A stretch of DNA of 64,000 nt from Leptospira paudalimensis (GTDB taxonomy: Bacteria; Spirochaetota; Leptospiria; Leptospirales; Leptospiraceae): the NCBI RefSeq assembly GCF_026151345.1, contig NZ_JAMQPR010000001.1:850231-914230 (forward strand), read 5' to 3'. Of the stretch, positions 18,019 to 27,899 are shown piece by piece. The notes under the pieces are model-generated. The model made no database searches. It saw only the letters and a list, made by a program, of their open reading frames with translations, and was not told the origin of the DNA. The position numbers were made by a program, and so were the translations under genes. Position 1 is the stretch's first letter; each line of letters starts with the position of its first letter.

Positions 18019-20397
18019 ATGTTCTTAAAAATAACTTCAAGGATTTTCTGGACAAAAGTTTGCGTTTTCTTAATCACATCAATCGTTGTATCTATATTTA
18101 TCACTAAGTTTTACTATCTATTCAGTGGAGATACTTTGAGTGGCTGGGATACACCTGGGCATGTTGTATTAGCAAAAGAATTTGCCAAGATAATTGAAAG
18201 TGGCGTGGCCATAGGATGGTCAGATGTATGGTTTGGTGGGTTCCCTGTTTTTTATTTTTATCCCCCGTTTTATTATTTTTTAGTATATGGAATCCATTCA
18301 ATTTTGTTGATTCCTATTGAGTTTGCTTTTTCCATTTCCGTTTTTATTACAATCTGTTTTTTAGGTTTCTCCATTTATCAATTTGGAAACCAATTTTTTT
18401 GGAAACGTTACCCTTTGCAGGTCCGCCTTTTGTTAGGTATGATTTCGATCTTGTTTTATTTCAATTATGCTGGTGAAGGATTGCAGGGAACAAGTATCGT
18501 TGGTATTATAGAAGGTACTGTAATTTCAAGTTTTACTCATGCATTATTCTTTTTTGCTGTCATAATCATTGACAGATATCGAATTGATCCAAATAGGAAA
18601 AGATTAATTGCATTTGTTAGTTTATCTGCCTTGGTTTTTTATTCCCACTTGCTAAGCTCTATTTTCTATTTACTAATTTTGTTTGTATACTTTGTAGTGT
18701 ATCGAAATTTTTGGATTCAACATAAACGAATTTTAGTTATTTCGCTCTTTTCGATTTTTATCTTGATACTCCCCGTGTTATACAATTTTTTCCGATATTC
18801 GGAATATACAAGTTCAGTGTTCTATGGATATTCCTATCCACCTATTTTATCAATCCTGAGTAGAGATGTATATGATAAGGCCTTTAAAGCTTCTCAATCA
18901 GGAGAAAATCTAACTCTTGCATTTGTGATTGAATTGTTGCGTTCTGGACGTTGGTTGTATTTATTCATTCTAATCGCACTTACGTTTCAATTAAGAAATT
19001 TGCAAAATAATTTACGTAGTCGATTTATTACAATAGTATTACTCATTTTTTTTTGGATGTCACTAGATTATTCCTTTGGTTATATCATACCCAATATTAA
19101 AATTCACAATTATAGAGCCTTTGATACCTTTTTTATAGCCGTTTCCATCCTTACTCCATTTCTAATAGTTTTTACGCTTAGAATCCAAAAACAGTTATTA
19201 CCTTTAGTTCCTAGTTTATTTTTTATATTAATAACACAAGTTTACTTATTCATCATTTTTGATCCATTCAGATACCAAGAATACAATTCTCCTTTATGGA
19301 AAGAGGCAAGGTCAAAAGAAGAATTACAATTATATGATCGCCTTACATTCGGATTAAAAACATTACCTCCAAATTCAATTGTACAACCTGAGATTATCAA
19401 ATCAAAAGCTGTATTTGGAAGCCCCCATTTTTGGATTCCATTGTTTTATCAATCTGGCATAAAAAATAATTTAGGACTAACTGTAGAATCTTCGTATTAT
19501 TCAACTTTAGTATTCAATTGGCAATCCTTTGGTTTTGTACATTCGTTTCGTTGGGGAACCGATATAGATTGGAGGGACTCCCTAGTTTATTTAAAGGGAA
19601 ATAATGATCCTGGATATTATTTGGATTTTTTACTTCGTTCCGGTGTTCAATATCTTATGGGATTTTCTCCAGATTTTAATGAGTATATTGATAAGCAAAG
19701 GAATCGTTTGTCAGTCTTTTGGGAAGAAGGACCATTTAAAATTGTTAAGGTTTTGCCAAATAAGAATACCAAGTATGTTAAGCCGATAGGACTATTACAT
19801 GCAGATACTTTAAATCAAAATAAAGAATATGGTTACCAATCTTTTTTAAGAACTAGCAATTTACTCCAAATGTATCTTTCTAATTTGGGCTACCAAACAA
19901 AAATAATACGCATCAATAGAGAAAATATATCATCTTTAGATTTGATTCTTCCTGATCTTTCTGCATTGATTTTAATATCGAATGATAACCAATTGGGAGA
20001 ACAATCTTGGTTGCAAGGATTGGAGAAAAAGGGAAAACCTGGTTTATTGTTAGTCGATTCTAGTATCACCAGTTCCAAAATGCAAACGGAAAGGAGTTTG
20101 GAATTGCTTTTAAAGGAACTTCCAAAAACTCAGAACGAGCAGTATAAAACTATAGGAATACAATCCTATTTTTCAGCCAAAAATTTCGAAAATGGAATTA
20201 TATTATTAGATGATTCAGCAAAAGAATTTCAAATTCCTTTACGACCAGAGAGTCAGAATGTAAATTATATTACAAACTTGTCTCCTTTATCAGGGAAAAT
20301 CTATTTGGGATTTATGTTGTTTTGCTTTGTGTTGTTTTGTGTCGTTTCTGTTCTTACAAAAATAGCATACTTTTCGTTTTCAAATGCTAAAAAATAG
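18019..20397 (+). CDS. Large polytopic membrane protein, GT-C glycosyltransferase-like
   Basis: This 792-residue protein has about 12 hydrophobic helices in its first ~440 residues, a soluble region of about 320 residues, and one final helix near the C-terminus. The first extracytoplasmic loop carries DTLSGWDTPGHVVLAKEF and then WFGGFPVFYFYPPFYYF, a pattern typical of GT-C enzymes that use lipid-linked sugars, where the loop Asp is catalytic. This predicts a polyprenyl-phosphate-sugar transferase or a YfhO/6-pyruvoyl-type relative, but donor and acceptor are unknown. The last 97 bases overlap the 3' end of a second GT-C-like gene on the opposite strand. The start ATG has no obvious Shine-Dalgarno. 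Confidence 0.75.
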   Translation: MFLKITSRIFWTKVCVFLITSIVVSIFITKFYYLFSGDTLSGWDTPGHVVLAKEFAKIIESGVAIGWSDVWFGGFPVFYFYPPFYYFLVYGIHSILLIPIEFAFSISVFITICFLGFSIYQFGNQFFWKRYPLQVRLLLGMISILFYFNYAGEGLQGTSIVGIIEGTVISSFTHALFFFAVIIIDRYRIDPNRKRLIAFVSLSALVFYSHLLSSIFYLLILFVYFVVYRNFWIQHKRILVISLFSIFILILPVLYNFFRYSEYTSSVFYGYSYPPILSILSRDVYDKAFKASQSGENLTLAFVIELLRSGRWLYLFILIALTFQLRNLQNNLRSRFITIVLLIFFWMSLDYSFGYIIPNIKIHNYRAFDTFFIAVSILTPFLIVFTLRIQKQLLPLVPSLFFILITQVYLFIIFDPFRYQEYNSPLWKEARSKEELQLYDRLTFGLKTLPPNSIVQPEIIKSKAVFGSPHFWIPLFYQSGIKNNLGLTVESSYYSTLVFNWQSFGFVHSFRWGTDIDWRDSLVYLKGNNDPGYYLDFLLRSGVQYLMGFSPDFNEYIDKQRNRLSVFWEEGPFKIVKVLPNKNTKYVKPIGLLHADTLNQNKEYGYQSFLRTSNLLQMYLSNLGYQTKIIRINRENISSLDLILPDLSALILISNDNQLGEQSWLQGLEKKGKPGLLLVDSSITSSKMQTERSLELLLKELPKTQNEQYKTIGIQSYFSAKNFENGIILLDDSAKEFQIPLRPESQNVNYITNLSPLSGKIYLGFMLFCFVLFCVVSVLTKIAYFSFSNAKK

Positions 20398-21776
20398 TCA
20401 GTTGATATTGCCCTAAAAGATTTAGCTGTGTAACCATAGTACTGTTTATTTATGACTACTGTGTTATAATTCATGACTTTTGGGATCATTTCGAAACCTT
20501 GGACATTACTTTCAAAGAATGCTTTTTGTGTGAAGTAGGAATTTTGGTCATAGGACCAAGCATATAGTGGATTCAAGCCAAATAAAAATCGATATTCGGG
20601 TATCTTGAAGGTAAAGTAGGGATAATCTGCCCAAGATAAGAAAATGCGTTCACCCTTAGGAATATTAAATCGAATCCAATCTGTTACAATTTGTCCATAC
20701 TTGGATTCTGAAGATTTAAATTGTTGTCCCATTTTATCATAAGCAATCGGGAACTGTAAAATAAATAATAGAATTGTAACTGCCAATTGATAATTAAGGG
20801 AAAGTTTCAAATTCGAAAAAATAAAAACAAAAAACATAAGCCAGCTGATTTCAAAGACTCTCATTGATGAGCCAGCAAAAATTAAATTGGTGATTCCTAA
20901 AAATAAGAATACGATACTTGTTGGTTCCCATTTGTTTTGAAGTAAGTTTTTAAAAGCAAGGAGAAGAAGCGGAAATATAAAAACAAATCCAAGGATGATG
21001 ATATCACGAGTTGGAGCCAACCATTCCGCAATGGGTTCAATACCATTAGGAGGCATTGTTTGTAAAACTAATTCGATAAAGTAACCTTTGAATTGATGGG
21101 GAAAAGATGGATGGCATAATAGGCCAAATAGTATTCCACTGGCAATTGAAATGAGTATTTTGAAATTATCTTTATTAGGGTCTAGAAAAAATATGCATGT
21201 AGCGGTAATAATTAGGTAAGGGAATCCAGAATAAGTCCATACCGATAAAAACGATATTACAAATATTCGGTAAATGAATTTTGGATGCCAATGGTATAAA
21301 CATAAAAAGTAAAGACTAAAAAAAATTAAATTTCCTCTTCCAAATAACATCCGTCCCGTGAAAAGGATAGAACCTAGGATAAAAAAAGTAACAATCAAAT
21401 AAGGAGAAGTTTCCGGCGATTTGGAATGTATATACAATAATACTGTATATAACAAAACTGAAATCGAACATAAAATGAATAGCTTGATTACTATAGATTC
21501 TTCGAAAGGTAAGATTAAAAAAGGAATCTGAAGGATGTGAAATAGAAAATGATAATCAGTAAATTCTTTAGATTGGATTGCGATTTCTGGCCAAGGTAAT
21601 TTGGATACAAATCCTTCTTTTAGGTAAAGTTTTGCGATTGCAAAATGATAAAAGATATCCGCATCTGGAACCCCGTTAAATGCGAATAAGAGTATAGCAT
21701 AAATGGAAATTCCGAATACGAGAGGAATGCGGAATTGTTTCAACTTAAGGAAAGAAAATGATTCAAAACTAAGCAA
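20301..21776 (-). CDS. Polytopic membrane protein, GT-C glycosyltransferase-like
   Basis: This 491-residue protein has about 11 hydrophobic helices and a soluble tail of roughly 110 residues. The first periplasmic loop contains GVPDADIFYHFAIAKLY, an Asp-containing motif expected for GT-C fold transferases acting on lipid-linked sugars, followed by FTDYHFLFHIL. It ends inside the convergent gene on the other strand, sharing 97 bp. The gene starts 2 bp after the stop of the upstream beta-propeller lipoprotein gene, so the two are probably one transcript. It may share a pathway with the convergent GT-C-like protein; the sugar is unknown. Confidence 0.75.
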   Translation of the reverse strand: MLSFESFSFLKLKQFRIPLVFGISIYAILLFAFNGVPDADIFYHFAIAKLYLKEGFVSKLPWPEIAIQSKEFTDYHFLFHILQIPFLILPFEESIVIKLFILCSISVLLYTVLLYIHSKSPETSPYLIVTFFILGSILFTGRMLFGRGNLIFFSLYFLCLYHWHPKFIYRIFVISFLSVWTYSGFPYLIITATCIFFLDPNKDNFKILISIASGILFGLLCHPSFPHQFKGYFIELVLQTMPPNGIEPIAEWLAPTRDIIILGFVFIFPLLLLAFKNLLQNKWEPTSIVFLFLGITNLIFAGSSMRVFEISWLMFFVFIFSNLKLSLNYQLAVTILLFILQFPIAYDKMGQQFKSSESKYGQIVTDWIRFNIPKGERIFLSWADYPYFTFKIPEYRFLFGLNPLYAWSYDQNSYFTQKAFFESNVQGFEMIPKVMNYNTVVINKQYYGYTAKSFRAISTDYFLAFENEKYAIFVRTETTQNNTKQNNINPK

Positions 21777-21778
21777 CG

Positions 21779-23077
21779 TTATTGGTAATATCTTTGGATC
21801 GCTTTTACATGACGAGGAGAGTATCCATTGGTCATTGGGCTTACTGTAATCGGTGAATTGACACCACGAACCAATTTACCATCTGCTGAGAAATTAAAGT
21901 ATTCGAGTTGGTAATTGTTCGTCGTTCCACCTGTATCAGATACTAAATATATAAATCTCCCACTACCATCCCACTCCATCATCTTCGGTGCATTCCCAAC
22001 ACTTAACTTCTGGTCGGTTTGTGTCAAATTTCCGGATGTAACATCAATCGAAAGTAAGCGAATAAAATAAGTTCCACCTACTTGGTATAAATGCGCTAGA
22101 TATTTTCCGTTAGGATCAATTGCCATTGAAGTTGAAAAATTGTCATTGCTAGAGGCTCCACTACTATAACCTGAATCAGGTGAAAATGGGGAGCTTGGTA
22201 AGATAGTCATATTTCCATTCGAATCATAACGATAACCATAAATTGGATTAGTCGCATTATTCGAAGTCATATAAATTAATTTATTGGATTCCGATAAACA
22301 GAGGTTATTGTGCTGGCTAGGATTGTCTGCAGTTCCAAATGGTGATCCAGATACTACGATTCCAGAGTTAGATCCAGTATTTTTGAAAACATTGATGCCA
22401 ATTGGAGATAAGGATGCATTTACAGCAAAAACAATATCATCTTTGCTACTAATTCTAAGCGAAACTGGTGCACAACCAATACCAAATGGGTAATTAGTTC
22501 CATTGTTTACAGTAAAACCACCGCTGGTCGAGTCCCTAATCAATCGAGAAACAACGTTAGGACTAGCTACTGTATTCGTAATGTAAGCATCTGTTCCATT
22601 TTCATTGAAGTTCATAAATGTAGGAACTCCATACCCATTTTTATCTTGGAGCAGTGATAAGGAACGATCGATTCCATATCTGTGGACAGCAATTCGATCA
22701 CTGCCTGCTCCCGTTATGGTGATGATATCTCTGGATTTTGGCGGAATCGCCACTCGAATCGGAGAACAACCTGGGAATGCAGTGGTTACTGCGGATCTAA
22801 CATCACTATCGTATTCAGTTGTAAGTCCTAAACTGGAATCTACTCGATAGATACGAAAACCTGCTTCATATGGCGCGGCAGTTTTGGAAAGTAATACAAC
22901 AAGACCATCCGGTGCGATTTTTTCTCGAAGCCAGTAATTTACTAATTCTGATAATAAAACATTCTTCCCATATTCATCTGAATATGGATCGGAAGGATTG
23001 TTTAAAGCTGGCATTGAACATTTCAAATGACTGAATATGAATACTAAGAGTAAAAAATTTCTGATCAAGTGATTCAT
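21779..23077 (-). CDS. Beta-propeller lipoprotein, paralogue 1
   Basis: This predicted lipoprotein of about 432 residues is built from repeated beta-propeller-like blades of the lactonase/YncE kind (GKYLAHLYQVGG, SGRFIYLVSDTGG). The ATG at 23077 starts a normal signal peptide ending FSHLKC. An upstream in-frame start at 23185 would add 36 residues before it and is unlikely. The mature N-terminus PALNNPSDPYSDEYGKN is nearly the same as in the next gene, which is a full-length paralogue. The family is common in Leptospira without known function. It abuts the GT-C-like gene downstream and shares the strand. Confidence 0.8.
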   Translation of the reverse strand: MNHLIRNFLLLVFIFSHLKCSMPALNNPSDPYSDEYGKNVLLSELVNYWLREKIAPDGLVVLLSKTAAPYEAGFRIYRVDSSLGLTTEYDSDVRSAVTTAFPGCSPIRVAIPPKSRDIITITGAGSDRIAVHRYGIDRSLSLLQDKNGYGVPTFMNFNENGTDAYITNTVASPNVVSRLIRDSTSGGFTVNNGTNYPFGIGCAPVSLRISSKDDIVFAVNASLSPIGINVFKNTGSNSGIVVSGSPFGTADNPSQHNNLCLSESNKLIYMTSNNATNPIYGYRYDSNGNMTILPSSPFSPDSGYSSGASSNDNFSTSMAIDPNGKYLAHLYQVGGTYFIRLLSIDVTSGNLTQTDQKLSVGNAPKMMEWDGSGRFIYLVSDTGGTTNNYQLEYFNFSADGKLVRGVNSPITVSPMTNGYSPRHVKAIQRYYQ

Positions 23078-23304
23078 TGATGTGCCCGTATGTTTCGTCC
23101 TTAGAACTTGAACAATACATACTTTTTGTATGTGCAATTTCTTGACTACATCTAAAACTCTAAAATCAAAATCTAGAATTGTCAATTAAAATTGAAGATT
23201 AGAGTTTTCCCTATAAACTTAAATCGGAATTTTCCTAAATACTTTTTAAATCTGTAGTGAATTTTGTGTATGATTGAATTTTGCAATCGAGTTTAACAAC
23301 GTAT

Positions 23305-24615
23305 TTAATCATAACGTGGGATGGATGTCATATGCCTAGGTGTAAAATCAGAAGACATCGCTCCAATTGTAATGGGAGAATTTGTCCCTTTCGTTAATTT
23401 TCCATCATAAGTAAATTTAAAATATTCGATTTGGAATTTGTTTGTTGTTCCACCTGTGTCAGAAATGAGATAAATAAATTTTCCGCTCTTGTCCCAATCT
23501 AAATGCAATGGAGAATTTCCTACACTAATTTTTTGGTCAGTTGGTGTTAGGTTTCCAGAAGATTTATCAATTGCTAAAAGTCGTATGTAGAAAGTTCCAC
23601 CTGCAGAATATAGAAATGCTAAAAATTTATTCTGTGGATCAATCACCAATGAAGTTGCATAATTCGTATTTGTTGTTGGCGCAGTGAACCCCGAATCAGG
23701 TGAAAACGGTGAGTTAGGTAGCGCAGTCATATTCCCATCAGAATCATACCTCACTCCATAGATTGGATTGGTTCCGTTTACTGAAGTCATATACAATAGC
23801 CTATCGTTTTCTGATATACATAAATTGTTTTGTTGGCTTGGACTTGATCCTGAATTGTAAGGTGACCCACTTGTGATTGCCCCTGAGTCAGATCCAGTAT
23901 TTTTAAATGAATAGATACCAATTGGTAGATATGAACTAGATACCGCAAATACCAGATTATCAAGATGACTCGTTTTGATAGAGATTGGTGCACATCCAAC
24001 AGCAAATGGATAACCACTTCCATTTCCAATGCTTGTAGATCCAGTCGTTAGATCCCGATTGAGCCTCTGCACTTTATTTGGATTCGAAAAATCAGTAACA
24101 TACATTGTAGAACTATCAGAACTAAAAGTCACCATACTGGGAATCATCCCAGAATAAAATTCATCTTTTAAAAGAATTAATGATCGATTAGTTCCGTAAC
24201 GATGAGTAACAATATGATCACTAGCGGATCCTGTAAATGTAATGATGTCTCTAGAGTTAGGAGGAACGGATACCCTGACTGGTTGGCATCCAGGAAATGC
24301 ATTTACATTGGCAGAACGGATATCACTATCATAATCTGTTGTTACCCCTAAATTAGGATCCACTCTGTAAATTCTAATTCCGGATTCGTATGGTACAGCT
24401 GATTTGGAAACAGCTACAATGAGACCATCTGGAACAACTTTATCTCTTAACCAATACCTTACCAATTCCGATAACAATAAATTTTTACCGTATTCATCAG
24501 AAAATGGATCAGAAGGGTTATGTAAAGCCGGCATCTTACAATTGAAGATGATGAAATAAGTAACGAGTAGTTGAATGAATTGTTTTGTTTTTGATAAAGG
24601 GATGATGGTTTTCAA
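23305..24615 (-). CDS. Beta-propeller lipoprotein, paralogue 2
   Basis: This 436-residue lipoprotein is a tandem paralogue of the gene just downstream. Aligned by eye the two share most positions over their whole length, including FPGC, RDIIT, RYG, LRLLSIDxSSGNLTxTDQK-type blades and a C-terminal SPRH/TPRH segment. The signal peptide ends in IIFNC. Repeated blade-like units with GKFIYLISDTGG predict a beta-propeller facing the periplasm or surface. A 227-bp gap separates the copies, so each may have its own promoter. Function unknown. Confidence 0.8.
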   Translation of the reverse strand: MKTIIPLSKTKQFIQLLVTYFIIFNCKMPALHNPSDPFSDEYGKNLLLSELVRYWLRDKVVPDGLIVAVSKSAVPYESGIRIYRVDPNLGVTTDYDSDIRSANVNAFPGCQPVRVSVPPNSRDIITFTGSASDHIVTHRYGTNRSLILLKDEFYSGMIPSMVTFSSDSSTMYVTDFSNPNKVQRLNRDLTTGSTSIGNGSGYPFAVGCAPISIKTSHLDNLVFAVSSSYLPIGIYSFKNTGSDSGAITSGSPYNSGSSPSQQNNLCISENDRLLYMTSVNGTNPIYGVRYDSDGNMTALPNSPFSPDSGFTAPTTNTNYATSLVIDPQNKFLAFLYSAGGTFYIRLLAIDKSSGNLTPTDQKISVGNSPLHLDWDKSGKFIYLISDTGGTTNKFQIEYFKFTYDGKLTKGTNSPITIGAMSSDFTPRHMTSIPRYD

Positions 24616-24790
24616 TTCGCTGTATTCCTTACTTAGTATTACAATTTAGTAATGATAATTTATTGACTAATTGTAAAATTTTCGCTGATACAATTGATTA
24701 TGTCAATATAATTTGAATTGAATTGTTTAAGTTTGGATTTTCAATCAAATATTCTATATATGAACATGATTCAAATGCGTCCACATTCCC

Positions 24791-25717
24791 TTATCCAATT
24801 GGCATTTTGTCTTTTTTTAACATATGTTCAAAAATACTTTTGAGCCCAATTAAAAATAAAAACATAAACATCCATGAAATGAGACCTGTAACTAGTCTCT
24901 CACCACCGAATAACCAATGATAGTCGTGTGGTATTGGAGAAACAAAGAATGATTGCATTTTGACAATATACACCCAACCTGCATGAATCCCAATCGGCAG
25001 ATAAAGGGATCGAGTATAGATCCAAGCATAAGACAATGCATAGCCTACTAAAAACAATCCTATGAATTCTGGAATCAAGATGAGTATATCATACATTGGC
25101 CGGATAAAATGTGTGATCGAAAAAAACAAACTAGTAAAGATAGCTGCCTTTTTCTCACCCCATTCGGCCACAAAAGATTGAAGAAGATAACCTCTAAAGA
25201 ATAGTTCTTCAACGAAGGCAATACAAAATACAGAAAGTAAAAAATATAGAGAGATCAAATAATCAAATGCTAAAAATTCTTTAGGTGCCCAAGTTGACAC
25301 TCCAAAAATTACCTTTGTGACAACAACAAAACTAAGTGATGCCATCCCAGCTAAGAATCCTAAAATTAAATCTTTCTTTCGTTTTTTTATGTTTTCCAAG
25401 CCGAGAGATCGAATTGGTTTTTTTTCTATCCTTTTGTGAAACCAAAGTAAAGAAATAAATAAGATGACTGTTGTTGTACGAGACAAGATTTTAGAATAGG
25501 AGAAGGGTTTTAATTCTACGTGAGGATTGTTTTCAGCGATACTATTTTGAATTCCATATAAGAAGAAACTGATGATGAAACTAACGCTGATTACTAAAGC
25601 AAAGAAGTATGTGAATTTTTTTGATGTTTGCATGGGATTCAAACGTAATGAGGAATAGATTCCCTTTTTGTATAGCATTGTTTCGAATGAAGGTAAAAAA
25701 TAGGAAATTTTACTCAT
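24791..25717 (-). CDS. CPBP-family intramembrane glutamic protease
   Basis: This 308-residue membrane protein has about eight hydrophobic helices and the CPBP (CAAX protease and bacteriocin-processing, formerly Abi) motifs. EELFFRG gives the paired Glu and the Arg, SITHF the first His, and GIHAGW the second His. Members cleave prenylated or other membrane peptides, or protect against bacteriocins. The start at 25717 has GGGAA immediately upstream; a later ATG (MLYKKG) is possible. It is a single gene with no functional link visible to its neighbours. The substrate is unknown. Confidence 0.88.
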   Translation of the reverse strand: MSKISYFLPSFETMLYKKGIYSSLRLNPMQTSKKFTYFFALVISVSFIISFFLYGIQNSIAENNPHVELKPFSYSKILSRTTTVILFISLLWFHKRIEKKPIRSLGLENIKKRKKDLILGFLAGMASLSFVVVTKVIFGVSTWAPKEFLAFDYLISLYFLLSVFCIAFVEELFFRGYLLQSFVAEWGEKKAAIFTSLFFSITHFIRPMYDILILIPEFIGLFLVGYALSYAWIYTRSLYLPIGIHAGWVYIVKMQSFFVSPIPHDYHWLFGGERLVTGLISWMFMFLFLIGLKSIFEHMLKKDKMPIG

Positions 25718-25871
25718 TTCCCATTTGAATTCATTGCTAGTGCAACGACTGAATATCGTTCAGCTAAAGAAAACCAAACAAAGGTTTGTTTTTTGACGAG
25801 AAAAAGAATGGAAGGGAAAAAATCCTACCATCACATCTTTTAGAAGAGGAGATGGTATATGGATTGGATCA

Positions 25872-26825
25872 TCAATTGGGGATAAAGATTGACTCTGCTT
25901 CGTTTTGTGATCCACCTCCTGGATTTAAACAAGTGTTTTCACTGTAAGCAGTTGAAAAGCCACCTTCATCATAATAATTACGTGTTGTTAATCCTTGGTC
26001 ACTTGGATAGGTACATCGTCCTGTCCTTGTTGGATTATAGGCTGCCATTTGCGCATCACAGTTATTAGCCGTCACAGGTCCTAGTCCCATTGTATCATAA
26101 CATAAGTTAAATGTCCAACCACTGTATGTTAATTTGGCAGAACTGGAAGCAACAACTCCACTGTTGGCAATTTGTAAATTGTACGTACCACCCAATCCAC
26201 TGATGTGTTTGACCATTATGTATACAGTCCCGGCATTTAATGATACTTTGTTAAATTCTGCACCAGTTCTTCTTTTTTCGGCAAATGGGATTGGATTACC
26301 ACCTAGGGATGTGAAGTAGTAAAGGTCGAGGTCGGAAAGATTATGACCAAAGGTATTAAAGACATGGTTTGCGTTTGTAGCAGTGATTTGGAAAAAACTT
26401 TTATTATCTCTTCCGTCAATAGGACGGAGTAGGTTGACTGGTTGGTTAATTGACCAACTGAGTATGGGTCGATACCGTACTTTAATCGAAAAGAGTATGG
26501 TCCCACTTTTTTCGATCACAAAATCGACTGCTTGGTTTTCTGTGATCCCAGGAATGCTTGGCATGGTGAATTGAATTGTATCAGAAGAGACAGCGGAAAC
26601 ACCCGTTGCCGTGACTCCACCAATTTTCACAGTTATCCCAGATAATTTCCCGACAAGTTCACTGTTTTGTAATTGGTTTTGGGAGCCAGGATAACCCAAA
26701 TCCAAGATGACATCATTTGGTGTCAGAAGGTAAAGGCCAAGTATTGTTAATTCTGTATCAGAATTGTCTTTTTTTCTGCAGCCTATGAAACAAAAGAGAA
26801 CGAGGATGATGGAAATGAACCGCAT
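25872..26825 (-). CDS. Hypothetical lipoprotein with IPT/TIG-like domain
   Basis: This 317-residue lipoprotein has a signal peptide ending in CFIGC at residue 16. Residues of about 25-115 read as an immunoglobulin-like IPT/TIG fold (LGYPGSQNQL, GITVKIGG, IQFTMPSIPG), typical of Leptospira and Bacteroidetes surface proteins. The C-terminal part has several Cys residues, including LCYD, NNCD, RCTYP and NTCLNPGG, that could form disulfides. No catalytic motif was seen. It is a single gene with long flanking gaps. Confidence 0.75.
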   Translation of the reverse strand: MRFISIILVLFCFIGCRKKDNSDTELTILGLYLLTPNDVILDLGYPGSQNQLQNSELVGKLSGITVKIGGVTATGVSAVSSDTIQFTMPSIPGITENQAVDFVIEKSGTILFSIKVRYRPILSWSINQPVNLLRPIDGRDNKSFFQITATNANHVFNTFGHNLSDLDLYYFTSLGGNPIPFAEKRRTGAEFNKVSLNAGTVYIMVKHISGLGGTYNLQIANSGVVASSSAKLTYSGWTFNLCYDTMGLGPVTANNCDAQMAAYNPTRTGRCTYPSDQGLTTRNYYDEGGFSTAYSENTCLNPGGGSQNEAESIFIPN

Positions 26826-27142
26826 AGTATATACAATGTTATATGGTACAAAAAAAATAGTAAATTCATAATTTAAATTATTTTAATGTTATTTTTTGCT
26901 TTTATTATTGAACAGATGTTATAAATGGGCTGTGTTGAGTTAAGCGTACTAAGTGTACATGTAATTGAAGCAGTCCGTATTTTGATAGAGATTGTCTCAA
27001 AAAAGAATGTTAGTGATAGTCCTTGATAATAATGCTTCAGTTTGCATTATGATTCCGTTCCACTTACTGGAAATGAAAAGCGTATGAGAGCTAATAGATA
27101 TTGTTAATATCTAACTCTATTTTTAAGGATAATCATACAATT
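26826..27142. other. Intergenic region of 317 bp with one AT-rich hairpin
   Basis: No gene was found in any frame. A perfect inverted repeat, TAGATATT-GTT-AATATCTA (27095-27113), lies 30 bp after the stop of the NADP-binding protein gene on the - strand. It lacks a long U-tract in that direction, so it could be a weak terminator or a binding site. The rest is AT-rich and without clear structure. Confidence 0.5.
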
Positions 27143-27760
27143 TTAACGTTTTAGTAATTTGAATCCAATTTCTCGGCCTAATTTTTGAAACATAGCAATG
27201 TTGATCCAAAAGAAAGCAAATTCTTCCATTAGTGCAAATTTGTCATTCCCACCTACATCATAACAATTAGTAAATCCTAAATCTAGTGTTAGATGTTTTG
27301 CGATATCTTTCCCCCTTGTGGAATCACCAGCCATAAACATATCGAGGTTTGTTTCACCATATTTTGGATTTAACAAATTATTGGCACCTGTTGTATTAAA
27401 ACACTTCACAACATCTTTGGATTGTGTGTTTTTTAGTATGGTCTCTGAGGTGGATGAGTCCAAATTGGAACTATTTTTTTGGATGGTATTCATTGTGTCG
27501 ATGATGATCTTGCCTGTTGTACTACCTAACGATTTTATGACATTCAAAGTTTCTTTAGCTGGAGTGCAAATCACTAACACCTCAGATTGTTTGACGGCTT
27601 CTTCGATGGGACAAGCAGAGATATTGGGAAGAGAGAGAAGTTCTTTTCCTTTAAAAATCTCGGGGTTACGAACACCTAAAAAGATTTGATGCCCTTTTTT
27701 TGACCAACCCGTCGCCAAGGCACCACCAACATTTCCAGTTCCAATGATCGCAATATTCAT
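27143..27760 (-). CDS. NADP-binding oxidoreductase, F420-dependent NADP reductase-like
   Basis: This 205-residue protein has an N-terminal Rossmann fold, IAIIGTGNVGGALATGW, and resembles the NADPH:F420 oxidoreductase-like family that is widespread outside F420 users. Central blocks VLVICTPAKE, IIIDTMNTI and VVKCFNTTGANN match that family. Leptospira are not known F420 producers, so it probably acts as an NADP-dependent reductase of another substrate. It is divergent from an HxlR regulator, and the 139-bp gap holds two matching inverted repeats, so HxlR control is likely. Confidence 0.85.
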   Translation of the reverse strand: MNIAIIGTGNVGGALATGWSKKGHQIFLGVRNPEIFKGKELLSLPNISACPIEEAVKQSEVLVICTPAKETLNVIKSLGSTTGKIIIDTMNTIQKNSSNLDSSTSETILKNTQSKDVVKCFNTTGANNLLNPKYGETNLDMFMAGDSTRGKDIAKHLTLDLGFTNCYDVGGNDKFALMEEFAFFWINIAMFQKLGREIGFKLLKR

Positions 27761-27848
27761 ACACCAGACTCCTTTTTTTAGTCTATAAAGGGTTCTATTT
27801 TTAGAATTTGCAATTCGATTTGTATCGAAAATAAATAGTTTTTGACTA

Positions 27849-27884
27849 TACCAACATTTTTGGTAATAAACTTACCAATTGGTA
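27849..27884. promoter_or_regulatory. Two HxlR-type operator repeats
   Basis: The divergent gap contains two inverted repeats built from the same half-site. The first is TACCAA-5 bp-TTGGTA (27849-27865). The second is a gapless palindrome, TACCAATTGGTA (27873-27884), ending 15 bp before the HxlR ATG. Sharing of the half-site and the position between regulator and target support operator function and autoregulation. Confidence 0.7.
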
Positions 27885-27899
27885 GGTTATTGGAGGAAT

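Noticed and set aside
24791..25717. CPBP protease as an abortive-infection gene of the defence island
   Set aside because: It lies 15 kb from the restriction operon among unrelated genes, and CPBP proteins have many non-defence roles.
27095..27113. TAGATATT-GTT-AATATCTA as a terminator for the NADP-binding gene
   Set aside because: No U-tract follows in the needed direction; kept only as an unexplained hairpin.
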